A DNA stretch of 7,513 nt from Bacillota bacterium (GCA_021786135.1 JAJYNV010000399.1:1-7513), one strand, 5' to 3'; numbered from the stretch's first letter, positions 1-6,575 are shown. The notes: a model not told the origin generated them from the letters alone. Made by a program: numbers and translations.

Positions 1-1
1 C

Positions 2-688
2 AAGGACGAGGGCCAGGTGGTGCGCCAGGGCTCGAACGTCCACTCGCTCGAGGACCTCGAGCATAAGAGCATTGCGCTGGTTGTCGGATCGACGTCGCCA
101 TTCGAGGTTGCGACGGCGATGGCGCAGGAGGGCATCCCCGCCTCCTCGATCAACTTCGTCAACATGAGCCCACCCGACATGGTGTCGGCATGGGAGCGCG
201 GCCAGCTCGACGCCGCCTACGTCTGGGACCCCGCGTTCGACACCATGCTTCGCCACCAGGGCTATGCGCTGATGTACGACCAGGACGTCGCGCAAGAGGC
301 ACCGATCTTCAACCTGGCCGTCGTGCAGGGGCCATGGGCGAAGAGCCATCGCCAGTTGGTGCTCGGATTCATCCAGGCCGAGCAGGCTGGCGTCGCCTAT
401 GCGCAGAGTCACCCTGCCCAGGCCTTGCGCGACATGGCCAAGGAGGCCGGCATCACCGCAGCGCTGGCCAAGACGGAACTCGCAGGCTACAGGATCCTGA
501 GCCTGCAGGATCAGATCGGCCCGAATGGGCTCGGCAGCGGCGATGGAGTGAAGACGTCGCTCGTCACCCGGTCGCTCAGCTCAGCGGCCAAGTATCTCGC
601 GAGCATCCACCAGATCCCGAACGCCCCCACGAACATGAGCAGCTACGTGGACCCCTCGTACGCGCAGGCGGTGGCGGCAAACCCGTGA
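2..688 (+). CDS. tauA: TauA-like ABC transporter substrate-binding protein (5' truncated by window)
   Basis: Periplasmic binding component of an ABC importer for taurine, sulfonate, nitrate or a related small ligand. Only the C-terminal 228 residues are visible; E. coli TauA is about 320 residues, so signal peptide and first lobe lie upstream. Visible residues 57-67 (PPDMVSAWERG) and 70-77 (DAAYVWDP) match, from memory, the TauA segment PPAIIAAWQRG..DGAYVWAP, the second lobe of a type II periplasmic-binding fold. The end (QIPNAPTNMSSYVDPSYA) also aligns with the TauA terminus. The frame is open from the first complete codon at 2, so the GTG codons at 17 and 20 are internal. A TauB-like ATPase follows 16 bp after the stop, implying one operon. 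Family assignment is firm. Taurine as ligand is inference, since SsuA/NrtA/ThiY-type proteins share the fold. Confidence 0.87.
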   Translation, partial: KDEGQVVRQGSNVHSLEDLEHKSIALVVGSTSPFEVATAMAQEGIPASSINFVNMSPPDMVSAWERGQLDAAYVWDPAFDTMLRHQGYALMYDQDVAQEAPIFNLAVVQGPWAKSHRQLVLGFIQAEQAGVAYAQSHPAQALRDMAKEAGITAALAKTELAGYRILSLQDQIGPNGLGSGDGVKTSLVTRSLSSAAKYLASIHQIPNAPTNMSSYVDPSYAQAVAANP

Positions 689-704
689 GCGGGACGGTGC
701 GGCC

Positions 705-1526
705 ATGATCGCGATCAGCGGCTTGCACATGGTCTACCCGGGCAGTAGGGGACGGCATGCCGTCCCCGCGCTGCAGGGCGTCGACCTCGAGGTGGCGGAT
801 GGCGAGTTCGTGTCGGTCGTCGGGCCAAGCGGCTGCGGCAAGTCCACGCTTCTGCACCTCGTGGCGGGTTTCGAGTTCCCGACCAAAGGCAGCATCGAGG
901 TCCATGGCCGGCCGATCGACGGGCCGGCGGCCGATCGGGCTGTCGTGTTTCAGCAGGCTGCTCTCTATCCGTGGCTCAACGTGGCGGAGAACATCGGCTT
1001 CGGACTCAAGATCCACGGCGTGCGCGGCGCGGAGTACGTGCGCAGGGTAAACGACTACCTCGCCATCATGGGACTCGAGGCGTTCCGGAGCCACGCGCCC
1101 TATGAGCTTTCGGGCGGCATGCGCCAGCGCGTGGCCATCGCGCGCGCGCTCATCACCCAGCCCGAGACGATGCTGATGGATGAGCCGTTCGGAGCCCTCG
1201 ACGCACAGACCAGGAACGAGATGCAGCGCTTTCTGCTGCGGCTCTGGCGCACGCTGCGCCCCACGGTCCTCTTCGTCACACACGACGTGGAGGAGGCAAT
1301 CCTGCTCGGCGACCGGGTCGTCGTGATGACGGCGAGGCCGGGACGCGTGGCTCTCGATGTCGCCGTGCCATTCGCACGGCCGCGCGAATGGGATCTCGTC
1401 CTGACGCCGAAGTTCGTCGAGGTCAAGCGGCGGGTGCTCGAGGTGCTGCGTCCGCAGCTCGAGTCGGCGGAGCACCTCGAGCGGCTCATGGCGGGGATCG
1501 AAGGAGACCGAGACGACAGCCCCTGA
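705..1526 (+). CDS. tauB: TauB/SsuB-type ABC transporter ATP-binding protein
   Basis: Cytoplasmic ATPase that powers the importer served by the upstream binding protein. It is 273 residues (TauB is about 255). All ABC motifs are intact: Walker A GPSGCGKST (40-48), Q-loop at VFQQ (81-84), signature LSGGMRQ (135-141), Walker B MLMDE (156-160), D-loop ALD (164-166) and switch His193 in THDVEEA. The segment DGPAADRAVVFQ and the tail GRV..DVAVPFARPRE are typical of the taurine/sulfonate/nitrate subfamily. The ATG start is 16 bp after the upstream stop, with a modest purine stretch GGGACGG at 691-697. No permease gene follows: the next gene is antisense and begins its stop codon 13 bp away. A TauC-like permease must lie upstream, elsewhere, or be lost. 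Function as an importer ATPase is clear; the substrate is inferred. Confidence 0.93.
   Translation: MIAISGLHMVYPGSRGRHAVPALQGVDLEVADGEFVSVVGPSGCGKSTLLHLVAGFEFPTKGSIEVHGRPIDGPAADRAVVFQQAALYPWLNVAENIGFGLKIHGVRGAEYVRRVNDYLAIMGLEAFRSHAPYELSGGMRQRVAIARALITQPETMLMDEPFGALDAQTRNEMQRFLLRLWRTLRPTVLFVTHDVEEAILLGDRVVVMTARPGRVALDVAVPFARPREWDLVLTPKFVEVKRRVLEVLRPQLESAEHLERLMAGIEGDRDDSP
706..717. repeat. 12-bp perfect palindrome overlapping the ATPase start codon
   Basis: TGATCGCGATCA reads the same on both strands and includes the last two bases of the ATG at 705-707. It could be a DNA dyad for a regulator or a very short RNA hairpin. It could equally be chance within the codons for Met-Ile-Ala-Ile-Ser. 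No function is claimed. Confidence 0.3.
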
Positions 1527-1539
1527 GGAGCTCCGCGAT

Positions 1540-3147
1540 TCAGTCGGGCAGGCCCGCCGCGGCGGCATCCTCGATAGCCGCGGCCTCCGCCGCCACCTGA
1601 TGCGCCTCCGCGAGGAGCTCCTGGCCGCCGCCGGCTGCCACGGCCCAGTAGTAGAAACCGATGCTGACGACGGCGACGATCAGCGTGTCCCATGGGGCTG
1701 GCACCACGTCCTTGCCGCCGAAGCTGCCGAAGTACGACATGGCGAGGCCGAAGAAGAAGTAGGCGACGAGCCAGATGCCACGGCGCAGGTCGTCCACGGG
1801 CGTCTTCTGGCGGGCGAAGTAGTAGAAGTAGAGGATGAGCCCGATCAGGGTTGCGACCAGCAGGATGCCGTCGGTCGGCCAGCCGGTCCAGTAGAAGATC
1901 ATGCTTCCGATCACGAAGGCGAGGGGACCGAGCCACGAAGCCCCCCAGAGGCGGAACGGCCGGCGCAGTTGGGGAGCCGACCGCCGCAGAACGGCCACGG
2001 TGACAGGGGCGATCATGTAGGTCAGGATGGTGGCGCCCGAGAGGATGCCGACCATCTTCTGCCATGACGGGAACGGCAGCAGGAAGACGAGCGCGACGAT
2101 GTAGCTGAGGACCATGGCCGCTGTCGGCAGGCCGCGGGAGTTGAGATGCCGGAAGATGGCGGGGAAGTGGCGGTTGCCCGAGTAGGCGTAGAAGGCCCGC
2201 GGTACGGCGGCCGCGTAGGTGAGCGACGTGCCGCTCGGAGAGAGCAGGGCATCGCCGTAGAGGATGATGGCGAGCCAGGGCAGGTTGAGGGCGACGGCCA
2301 GGTTCGCGAAGGGCGAGGACAGGGCGAGCTTGGCCCAGCCCTGGGCGAGGTCGCCTGACGGCAAGGCGCTCGTGAAGGCAAGCTGCAAGGCGAGGTAGAG
2401 AATGCCGGCGGCCAGCATGGCCAGCATGAAGGCGCGGGGAATGTCGTGCTGCGGTCGCTTCGCCTCGCCGGCGAGATCGAACATCGGGCGGAAGCCGGTG
2501 AAGGTGAAGATGATGCCGCCGGTCGACACCGCCGAGAAGACGCCGGTCCAGCCGAAAGGCATGAACCCGCCATGCAGGCTGAAGTTTGCCCCGTGGAAGC
2601 TCGTGGCCAGGAGGGCGACAGCCGTCGTCACGGGCGCGGCGATCTTGATAAAGGTCAGCGGCGTGTTGACCCTGGCATAGACCTTGATGCCCACCGAGTT
2701 GATCAGGAAGAAGATCGTCACCAGGAGGAACGCGATCACGAGGCCAAGGCTGGTCAACGAGCCCTGGCTGGCACTGTAGATGCCCGGGATGTAGCTCGAA
2801 GCGTACTGGATGACGGCTTCAGCCTCGATCGAGGGCAGACCCGCCCATGAGATGAGCGCCGCCCAGCCGATCATGAAGCTGACGAAGCTGCCATGCGAGT
2901 AATGGGGGTAGCGGATGACGCCTCCCGCTTCCGGCAGCATGCCCGCGAGTTCCGCGAACGTGAGACCGAGGATGACGACGGCAACGGCTCCGATCAACCA
3001 GGAGATGATGGCGGCCGGCCCGGCGTAGGTGGATGCTCCCTGCGCCGCGAAGAGCCAGCCGGAGCCGATGATGCCGCCCAGCGTCACCATGGTGAGGTCA
3101 GTGAGCCCGAGCTCTCTGCGGAACTTGTGCTGTGCATGGCTGGACAA
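1540..3147 (-). CDS. APC-superfamily amino acid permease, aspartate:proton symporter (YveA)-like
   Basis: Inner-membrane secondary transporter, 535 residues from the chosen start, probably carrying an amino acid with protons. Residues 15-33 form the first helix with the APC signature GGIIGSGWLF (24-33). FTFTGFRPMFDLAGE (214-228) followed by KRPQHDIPRA is the helix-6/loop motif (GF..LAGE.K.P...IPRA). Hydrophobic helices continue to about residue 502, and an Ala/Glu-rich soluble tail ends the protein. GGVIRYPHYSHG (75-86) and YFGSFGG (472-478) followed by FYYWA resemble what I recall of Bacillus YveA, an aspartate:H+ symporter, which also has about this length. The start is TTG at 3147, because GGGGGAGGAG lies 4-6 nt upstream; a GTG at 3180 is in frame but lacks a site. 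The gene is convergent with the ATPase gene (13 bp, no hairpin) and divergent from the reductase. Aspartate as substrate is inferred. Confidence 0.88.
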   Translation of the reverse strand: MSSHAQHKFRRELGLTDLTMVTLGGIIGSGWLFAAQGASTYAGPAAIISWLIGAVAVVILGLTFAELAGMLPEAGGVIRYPHYSHGSFVSFMIGWAALISWAGLPSIEAEAVIQYASSYIPGIYSASQGSLTSLGLVIAFLLVTIFFLINSVGIKVYARVNTPLTFIKIAAPVTTAVALLATSFHGANFSLHGGFMPFGWTGVFSAVSTGGIIFTFTGFRPMFDLAGEAKRPQHDIPRAFMLAMLAAGILYLALQLAFTSALPSGDLAQGWAKLALSSPFANLAVALNLPWLAIILYGDALLSPSGTSLTYAAAVPRAFYAYSGNRHFPAIFRHLNSRGLPTAAMVLSYIVALVFLLPFPSWQKMVGILSGATILTYMIAPVTVAVLRRSAPQLRRPFRLWGASWLGPLAFVIGSMIFYWTGWPTDGILLVATLIGLILYFYYFARQKTPVDDLRRGIWLVAYFFFGLAMSYFGSFGGKDVVPAPWDTLIVAVVSIGFYYWAVAAGGGQELLAEAHQVAAEAAAIEDAAAAGLPD

Positions 3148-3151
3148 GGCG

Positions 3152-3160
3152 CTCCTCCCC
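3152..3160 (-). promoter_or_regulatory. Strong ribosome-binding site that fixes the TTG start of the permease
   Basis: On the minus strand the bases read GGGGAGGAG, then CGCC and the TTG at 3147. GGAGG ends 6 nt and AGGAG 4 nt before the codon. This decides the start in favour of TTG over the GTG at 3180, which has no purine-rich stretch at the right distance. Confidence 0.8.
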
Positions 3161-3200
3161 CTTCGATCAGGATTCCGCACGCCCGGGGGCAGGGCAGCCG

Positions 3201-3217
3201 GGAACCGGACCAGTTCC
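3201..3217. promoter_or_regulatory. 17-bp interrupted palindrome, candidate operator in a divergent promoter region
   Basis: GGAACCGGACCAGTTCC has two 8-base arms around a single central A; seven of eight pairs match (C3206/A3212 does not). It sits 54 bp upstream of the permease start and about 195 bp upstream of the reductase start, in the only region that can hold both promoters. A weak promoter-like pair on the + strand (TTGATG 3221-3226, 16-bp spacer, TGTAAG 3243-3248) lies just beside it. The size and symmetry suit a dimeric repressor or activator. No regulator gene is in the window, and the role is inferred. Confidence 0.35.
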
Positions 3218-3351
3218 GGCTTGATGCACGGGCCCGCAAGCGTGTAAGTTTCCCACTCATTCGCATGACGCGGCCGACATCCTGCCAGGAACGTCCACCA
3301 TGGACCCGACAGGGAGACACCTCGTCAGGCGGCTGCGAGGCCCAGGCCTTT

Positions 3352-3376
3352 GCATGCGGATTTGTCCGTGGCATGC
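3352..3376 (+). repeat. Imperfect hairpin in the aldo/keto reductase leader
   Basis: GCATG (3352-3356) pairs with CATGC (3372-3376), and the inner CGGA (3357-3360) pairs with TCCG (3365-3368), leaving a TTTG loop and a 3-nt bulge (3369-3371). It lies 20 nt before the ribosome-binding site. It has no T-tract, so it is not a terminator; whether it matters for the leader RNA is unknown. Confidence 0.3.
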
Positions 3377-3394
3377 TGGGACCGGGGGACTCTT

Positions 3395-3414
3395 CAAAGG
3401 GAGCTGGTCCTTTG
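3395..3414 (+). promoter_or_regulatory. Ribosome-binding site and TTG start enclosed in a short stem-loop
   Basis: AAAGGGAG (3396-3403) lies 8 nt before the TTG start at 3412 and is the best Shine-Dalgarno site of the leader. CAAAGG (3395-3400) is perfectly complementary to CCTTTG (3409-3414), with an 8-nt loop. The 5' part of the site and the whole start codon would therefore be paired with each other. The pairing is seen in the sequence; an effect on translation is inferred. Confidence 0.5.
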
Positions 3415-4365
3415 CGCTATCGGCATGTAGGCAAGAGCGGCCTCAAGGTATCCGAGGTCGCGCTGGGAAGCTGGCTGACCTACGGCGGAACGGTTGCCGA
3501 GGAGTCTGCCATCGCCTGTGTCAGGCGGGCATTCGAACTCGGGGTCAACTACTTCGACACCGCGGACGCCTATGCGCGCGGAGAGGCGGAAAAGCTCCTG
3601 CGCAAGGCGCTCGAACCGTTTCCCCGGCATCACCTCGTGATCGCCACCAAGGCGTTCTGGCCGCAGAGCGACGACCCGAACGACCGCGGACTCTCCCGCA
3701 AGCACATCGTGGAGTCGGTCGAGCGGTCCCTGACGCGCCTCGGCACGGACTACGTCGACATCTTCTACTGCCACCGCGCGGATCCTGAGACACCTCTCGA
3801 CGAGACGCTGCGCGCCATCGACGACCTCGTGGCCCAGGGCAAGGTGCTCTACGGCGCGATCTCGGAATGGCCAGCGGAAGAGGTCAGCCGTGCGGGCAAG
3901 GAGACGACGCGACTGGGTCTGCGGCGCATGGTCGCCGACCAGGTGCAATACAACCTGCTCGATCCGAAGATCGAGATCGACGTCCTGCCGCGCGCCAAGG
4001 CGACCGGCATGGGCATCGTCGCCTTCTCTCCTCTCGCCCAGGGTGTGCTCACGGGCAAGTACCTCGGGGGCAACGTACCCGAGGGCAGCCGCGGCGCCGA
4101 CCAGCGCACCTCGTCGATGGTCCAGCGCTACCTCGACGGCAGCGACGGAAAGGTGGGGTGGCTGGCCGGCCTGGCCCGCCAAGCGGGAATCAGTTTGGCT
4201 CAGCTGGCCATCCGGTGGGTGCTGCGCCTGCCGGAGGTGTCGTCGGCCCTGATCGGGGCATCGAATCTCGAGCAGCTCGAGGAGAACCTTGGTGCAGCCG
4301 ACGACGACCTGCCGCAGGATCTGCGCAAGAAGATCCAGACGGAGTTCGGCCTGCCCGTAGCCTAG
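3412..4365 (+). CDS. Aldo/keto reductase, Kv-beta/YghZ-like family
   Basis: Soluble NADPH-dependent oxidoreductase with a TIM-barrel fold, reducing aldehydes or ketones to alcohols. It is 317 residues, the usual family length. The catalytic tetrad is complete: Asp49 and Tyr54 in FDTADAY, Lys80 in IATK and His121 in FYCHRAD. The substrate-side QYNLLD (179-184), the FSPLAQGVLTGKY strand and loop (205-217) and the cofactor motif IGASNLEQLEENL (281-293) are typical of the potassium-channel-beta-like group. The start is TTG at 3412, where the protein begins RYRHVGKSGLKVSEVALG as family members do and AAAGGGAG is 8 nt upstream. An in-frame ATG at 3373 would add 13 unrelated residues with no good site. 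The frame stays open to 2893, but that part is antisense to the permease and is not coding. The physiological substrate cannot be read from sequence. Confidence 0.93.
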   Translation: MRYRHVGKSGLKVSEVALGSWLTYGGTVAEESAIACVRRAFELGVNYFDTADAYARGEAEKLLRKALEPFPRHHLVIATKAFWPQSDDPNDRGLSRKHIVESVERSLTRLGTDYVDIFYCHRADPETPLDETLRAIDDLVAQGKVLYGAISEWPAEEVSRAGKETTRLGLRRMVADQVQYNLLDPKIEIDVLPRAKATGMGIVAFSPLAQGVLTGKYLGGNVPEGSRGADQRTSSMVQRYLDGSDGKVGWLAGLARQAGISLAQLAIRWVLRLPEVSSALIGASNLEQLEENLGAADDDLPQDLRKKIQTEFGLPVA

Positions 4366-4376
4366 GGCGGAGTGCG

Positions 4377-4413
4377 AGCGGCCCGGGACCTTTTGGGGTC
4401 TCGGGCCGCTTTG
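4377..4413. terminator. Strong hairpin between convergent genes, probable bidirectional terminator
   Basis: AGCGGCCCGGGACC (4377-4390) pairs with GGTCTCGGGCCGCT (4397-4410): 14 pairs, one of them G-U, with a 6-nt loop TTTTGG. A short TTT follows on the + strand. The structure starts 11 bp after the reductase stop and ends 19 bp before the deaminase stop, so it is placed to stop both transcripts. The T-tract is weak, so efficiency in either direction is uncertain. Confidence 0.85.
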
Positions 4414-4429
4414 GCTTGCCTCTGGCCGC

Positions 4430-5668
4430 TCAGCGCTGGAAAGTGATTGGCTCGCCGAGCAGGCGGACCTCGGGTGGCTTCGCCTCGACGATCACCTGCC
4501 CACCCTTGACCACTGTCGTGACGGTGGCGAGCCGACGCAGGGTGTCCCAGGCGTCCGGTGCGTCGAGCACGATGAAGTCCGCCGGCTTGCCGACGTCGAG
4601 GCCGTAGCGCTCTTCCAGGCCGAGCGTGCGCGCGGCGTTGCGCGTGACCATGTCGTAGCAGGCCATGACCTCCTGCCGACCGGTCATCTGGGCGACATGG
4701 ACCGCCATGTGCGCCGGCTGCAGCATGTTGCCGGTGCCGAGGGAGTACCAGGGGTCCATGACGTCGTCGTAGCCGAGGCTGACGTTGAGCCCGTTCTGCC
4801 AGAGTTCCTTCACCCTGGTCATGCCGCGACGCTTGGGGTAGGTGTCCATCCGGCCTTGCAGGGTGATGTTGACGAGCGGGTTCGCCACGAAGTTGAGGTC
4901 CGCGCGCTGCAGGAAGCCCATCAGCTTGAAGGCGTAGGCGTCGTCGTAGCTGCCGAAGGCGGTGGTGTGGCTCGCCGTGACGCGGTGGCCCATGCCGCTG
5001 CGGATGGTTTCCGCGGCCACGACCTCGAGAAAGCGCGACTGCGGGTCGTCCGTCTCGTCGCAGTGGATGTCGATGGGAAGGTCGTATTTCTCCGCCAAGG
5101 CAAAAGTGATCTTGACCGACTCTGCCCCCATGTCGCGTGTCAGTTCGTAGTGCGGGATACCGCCGACCACGTCGACGCCGAGGCGCAGGGCCTCCTCGAG
5201 CAGATCGGCGCCACGGGGGTAGGAGAGGATGCCCTCCTGCGGGAACGCGACCAGCTGCAGGTCGACGAGGCCCTGCATCTTCTCCTTGACCTCCAGGAGG
5301 GCCCGGACCGCCGTCAGATCAGGATCGGTGGTGTCGACGTGGGACCGGACGAACAGCACGCCCTGGGCGGCCTGCCAGCGCAGGAGCTCCGTGGCGCGGC
5401 GGATCACGTCGGCCTCTGTGAGCGATTCCTTGCGCAGCGCCCAGGTGGAGATACCCTCGAAGAGGGTTCCGCTCTCGTTCCACTTCGGCTCGCCAGCCGT
5501 GAGGGTGGTGTCGAGGTGCACGTGGGATTCGACGAGCGGCGGCGAAGCCATGCCGCCTCGAGCGTCGATCTCCCGGCTTGCCTGGCCGACGCCCTTGCCG
5601 ATGGCGGCAATGCGTCCGCCCGCCACGGCTATGTCGACGGCTTGTCCATCGAGTCGGGCGTTCCTCAC
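4430..5668 (-). CDS. codA: Cytosine deaminase (CodA)-like metal-dependent amidohydrolase
   Basis: Cytosolic TIM-barrel amidohydrolase; CodA converts cytosine to uracil and ammonia for pyrimidine salvage and nitrogen supply. Numbered from the GTG at 5668 (412 residues), the E. coli CodA ligands all recur with a constant offset of 12: His49 and His51 (HVHLD), Gln144 (AFPQEG), His202 and Glu205 (HCDE), His234 (TASHTT) and Asp301 (YDDV). Long identical stretches such as TLFEG, FVANPLVNI and DTYPKRRG support the subfamily. Beside the catalytic Asp301, E. coli His312 is Tyr300 and Phe316 is Met304, so another amino-substituted pyrimidine or purine-like substrate is possible. GTG 5668 has no ribosome-binding site. 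The frame continues upstream as IFDLV, and AAGGGGAG sits 7 nt before an ATT at 5683, giving the typical N-terminus FDLVVRNARL; the real start is probably there (417 residues). No codB-like permease is adjacent. Confidence 0.92.
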   Translation of the reverse strand: MRNARLDGQAVDIAVAGGRIAAIGKGVGQASREIDARGGMASPPLVESHVHLDTTLTAGEPKWNESGTLFEGISTWALRKESLTEADVIRRATELLRWQAAQGVLFVRSHVDTTDPDLTAVRALLEVKEKMQGLVDLQLVAFPQEGILSYPRGADLLEEALRLGVDVVGGIPHYELTRDMGAESVKITFALAEKYDLPIDIHCDETDDPQSRFLEVVAAETIRSGMGHRVTASHTTAFGSYDDAYAFKLMGFLQRADLNFVANPLVNITLQGRMDTYPKRRGMTRVKELWQNGLNVSLGYDDVMDPWYSLGTGNMLQPAHMAVHVAQMTGRQEVMACYDMVTRNAARTLGLEERYGLDVGKPADFIVLDAPDAWDTLRRLATVTTVVKGGQVIVEAKPPEVRLLGEPITFQR

Positions 5669-5683
5669 TACGAGATCGAAAAT

Positions 5684-6575
5684 AGGTCTTCTCCCCTTCT
5701 TGCGGAGTCGCGAGACAACCTGGGAACTGGGATTCTCCAGGCCGGACGCGTATCCTACCGTGGCGCTCGCCTACGAGGAGTTCGCCGACCGGCGTGAGAA
5801 AGCTCAAGGACCCTGGCCGCTATCGGCCCGCACCGGGCTAGGAGGCGCAGCGCTGCAGTGGCCCGGCCGGAAGGAGACCGATCCTTGGCGTTGTGCCAGG
5901 CCTCGGGACGTCCTGGAGGCGGAGCTGCAGTTTGCCTAGATTTCACTCGAACGGTTCAAGCTCGTTCTCATTGCCGGCCGACCGCGGCGCGCTCGTCGCG
6001 TCGCGTGGCTGCGCGATTCGCATCTGCCTGCACTACTCACTACTTGATCTGAACGTTGGGACCGGATGCTCCTAGGCCCGTCAAGCGCGGGGAGGTCAGG
6101 GGGAGGCGGCGACGTGGCGGCGCTCGTGCTCGGCTATCTTGATGTGACAGAGCTTCTCGACATGCGGTGGCTCGAACAGCTCGACCCGAATCTGCGCCAA
6201 CCCGAGCCAATATGAGCCATTTGGGAGGTTCGACGGGATGATCAACGCGAGACCGAGAGTGCGAGGCAAGGAGCGGTCCTGCCTGAGCATGTGCTCGGTG
6301 AGATCGGAGAGGTCTTCGGCGGCAAGCTGAGCGGGCGGACGGGTCCGAGGATGACACGCTCTTCTAGTCGGTTGGGCTGGCCGCCGAAGTCGCCTCGGCG
6401 CAGTACTGCGTCGAGCGGGCGGAGGCGCTCTGAAGAGGCATTCGGGTGGCATTCGGCGTAGGCGGCGCGTAAGCGACATCCCTTTTGAGACCTGACCGCG
6501 TCCGCAGTTGCGTCCCTGCGCGGTGACCGATGCCGGTGCTGCGCCATAGCCATGGCTTTGGGAAGGAGTGAAGCC
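5684..6575. other. About 890-bp stretch without a confident gene
   Basis: This region separates the divergently transcribed deaminase and MFS genes and must hold both promoters, but no clear -35/-10 pair could be picked out. Several frames are open, as expected in GC-rich DNA, and none matches a family I recognise. The part from about 6100 to 6430 has protein-like stretches. On the minus strand a frame ends at 6096 with VELFEPPHVEKLCHIKIAEH near its terminus. On the + strand PEHVLGEIGEVFGGKLS is readable at about 6280-6330. They cannot both be real, and a decayed gene is possible. Small repeats are a palindrome GCAGCGCTGC (5847-5856), a tandem CACTACT pair (6031-6044) and an 11-bp-spaced GGCATTCGG pair (6437-6456). 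No riboswitch, tRNA or insertion-sequence end was recognised. Confidence 0.5.
5691..5698 (-). promoter_or_regulatory. Shine-Dalgarno site pointing to an ATT start for the deaminase
   Basis: AAGGGGAG on the minus strand is separated by 7 nt (AAGACCT) from ATT at 5683-5681, in frame with the deaminase. It is 22 nt from the GTG at 5668, too far for normal initiation. No in-frame ATG, GTG or TTG lies between this site and the next upstream stop. ATT initiation is rare, so this remains a proposal. Confidence 0.55.

Noticed and set aside
1527..1534. GGAGCTCC palindrome in the gap between the ATPase and permease genes
   Set aside because: Eight bases with no loop cannot form a terminator, and the length is expected by chance in GC-rich DNA.
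576..1568. Long open frame on the minus strand across the ATPase gene
   Set aside because: It is antisense to a gene with all ABC motifs intact, and its translation is Arg/His/Asp-rich with no recognisable domain.
3148..3180. GTG at 3180 as the permease start
   Set aside because: It would add 11 residues encoded by the ribosome-binding site and leader; the strong GGGGGAGGAG is correctly spaced only for TTG 3147.
3221..3248. Sigma70 promoter TTGATG/TGTAAG with 16-bp spacing
   Set aside because: Matches are only partial and the spacing is short of 17; it is mentioned as weak support beside the dyad but not called as a promoter.
2893..3411. N-terminal extension of the aldo/keto reductase frame
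   Set aside because: It lies antisense to the permease start and the intergenic region, resembles no protein, and the reductase begins naturally at TTG 3412 behind a ribosome-binding site.
5949..5967. tRNA T-arm-like hairpin (GAACG, GGTTCAAG context, CGTTC)
   Set aside because: The loop would be 9 nt instead of 7, and no acceptor, D or anticodon arm can be found around it.
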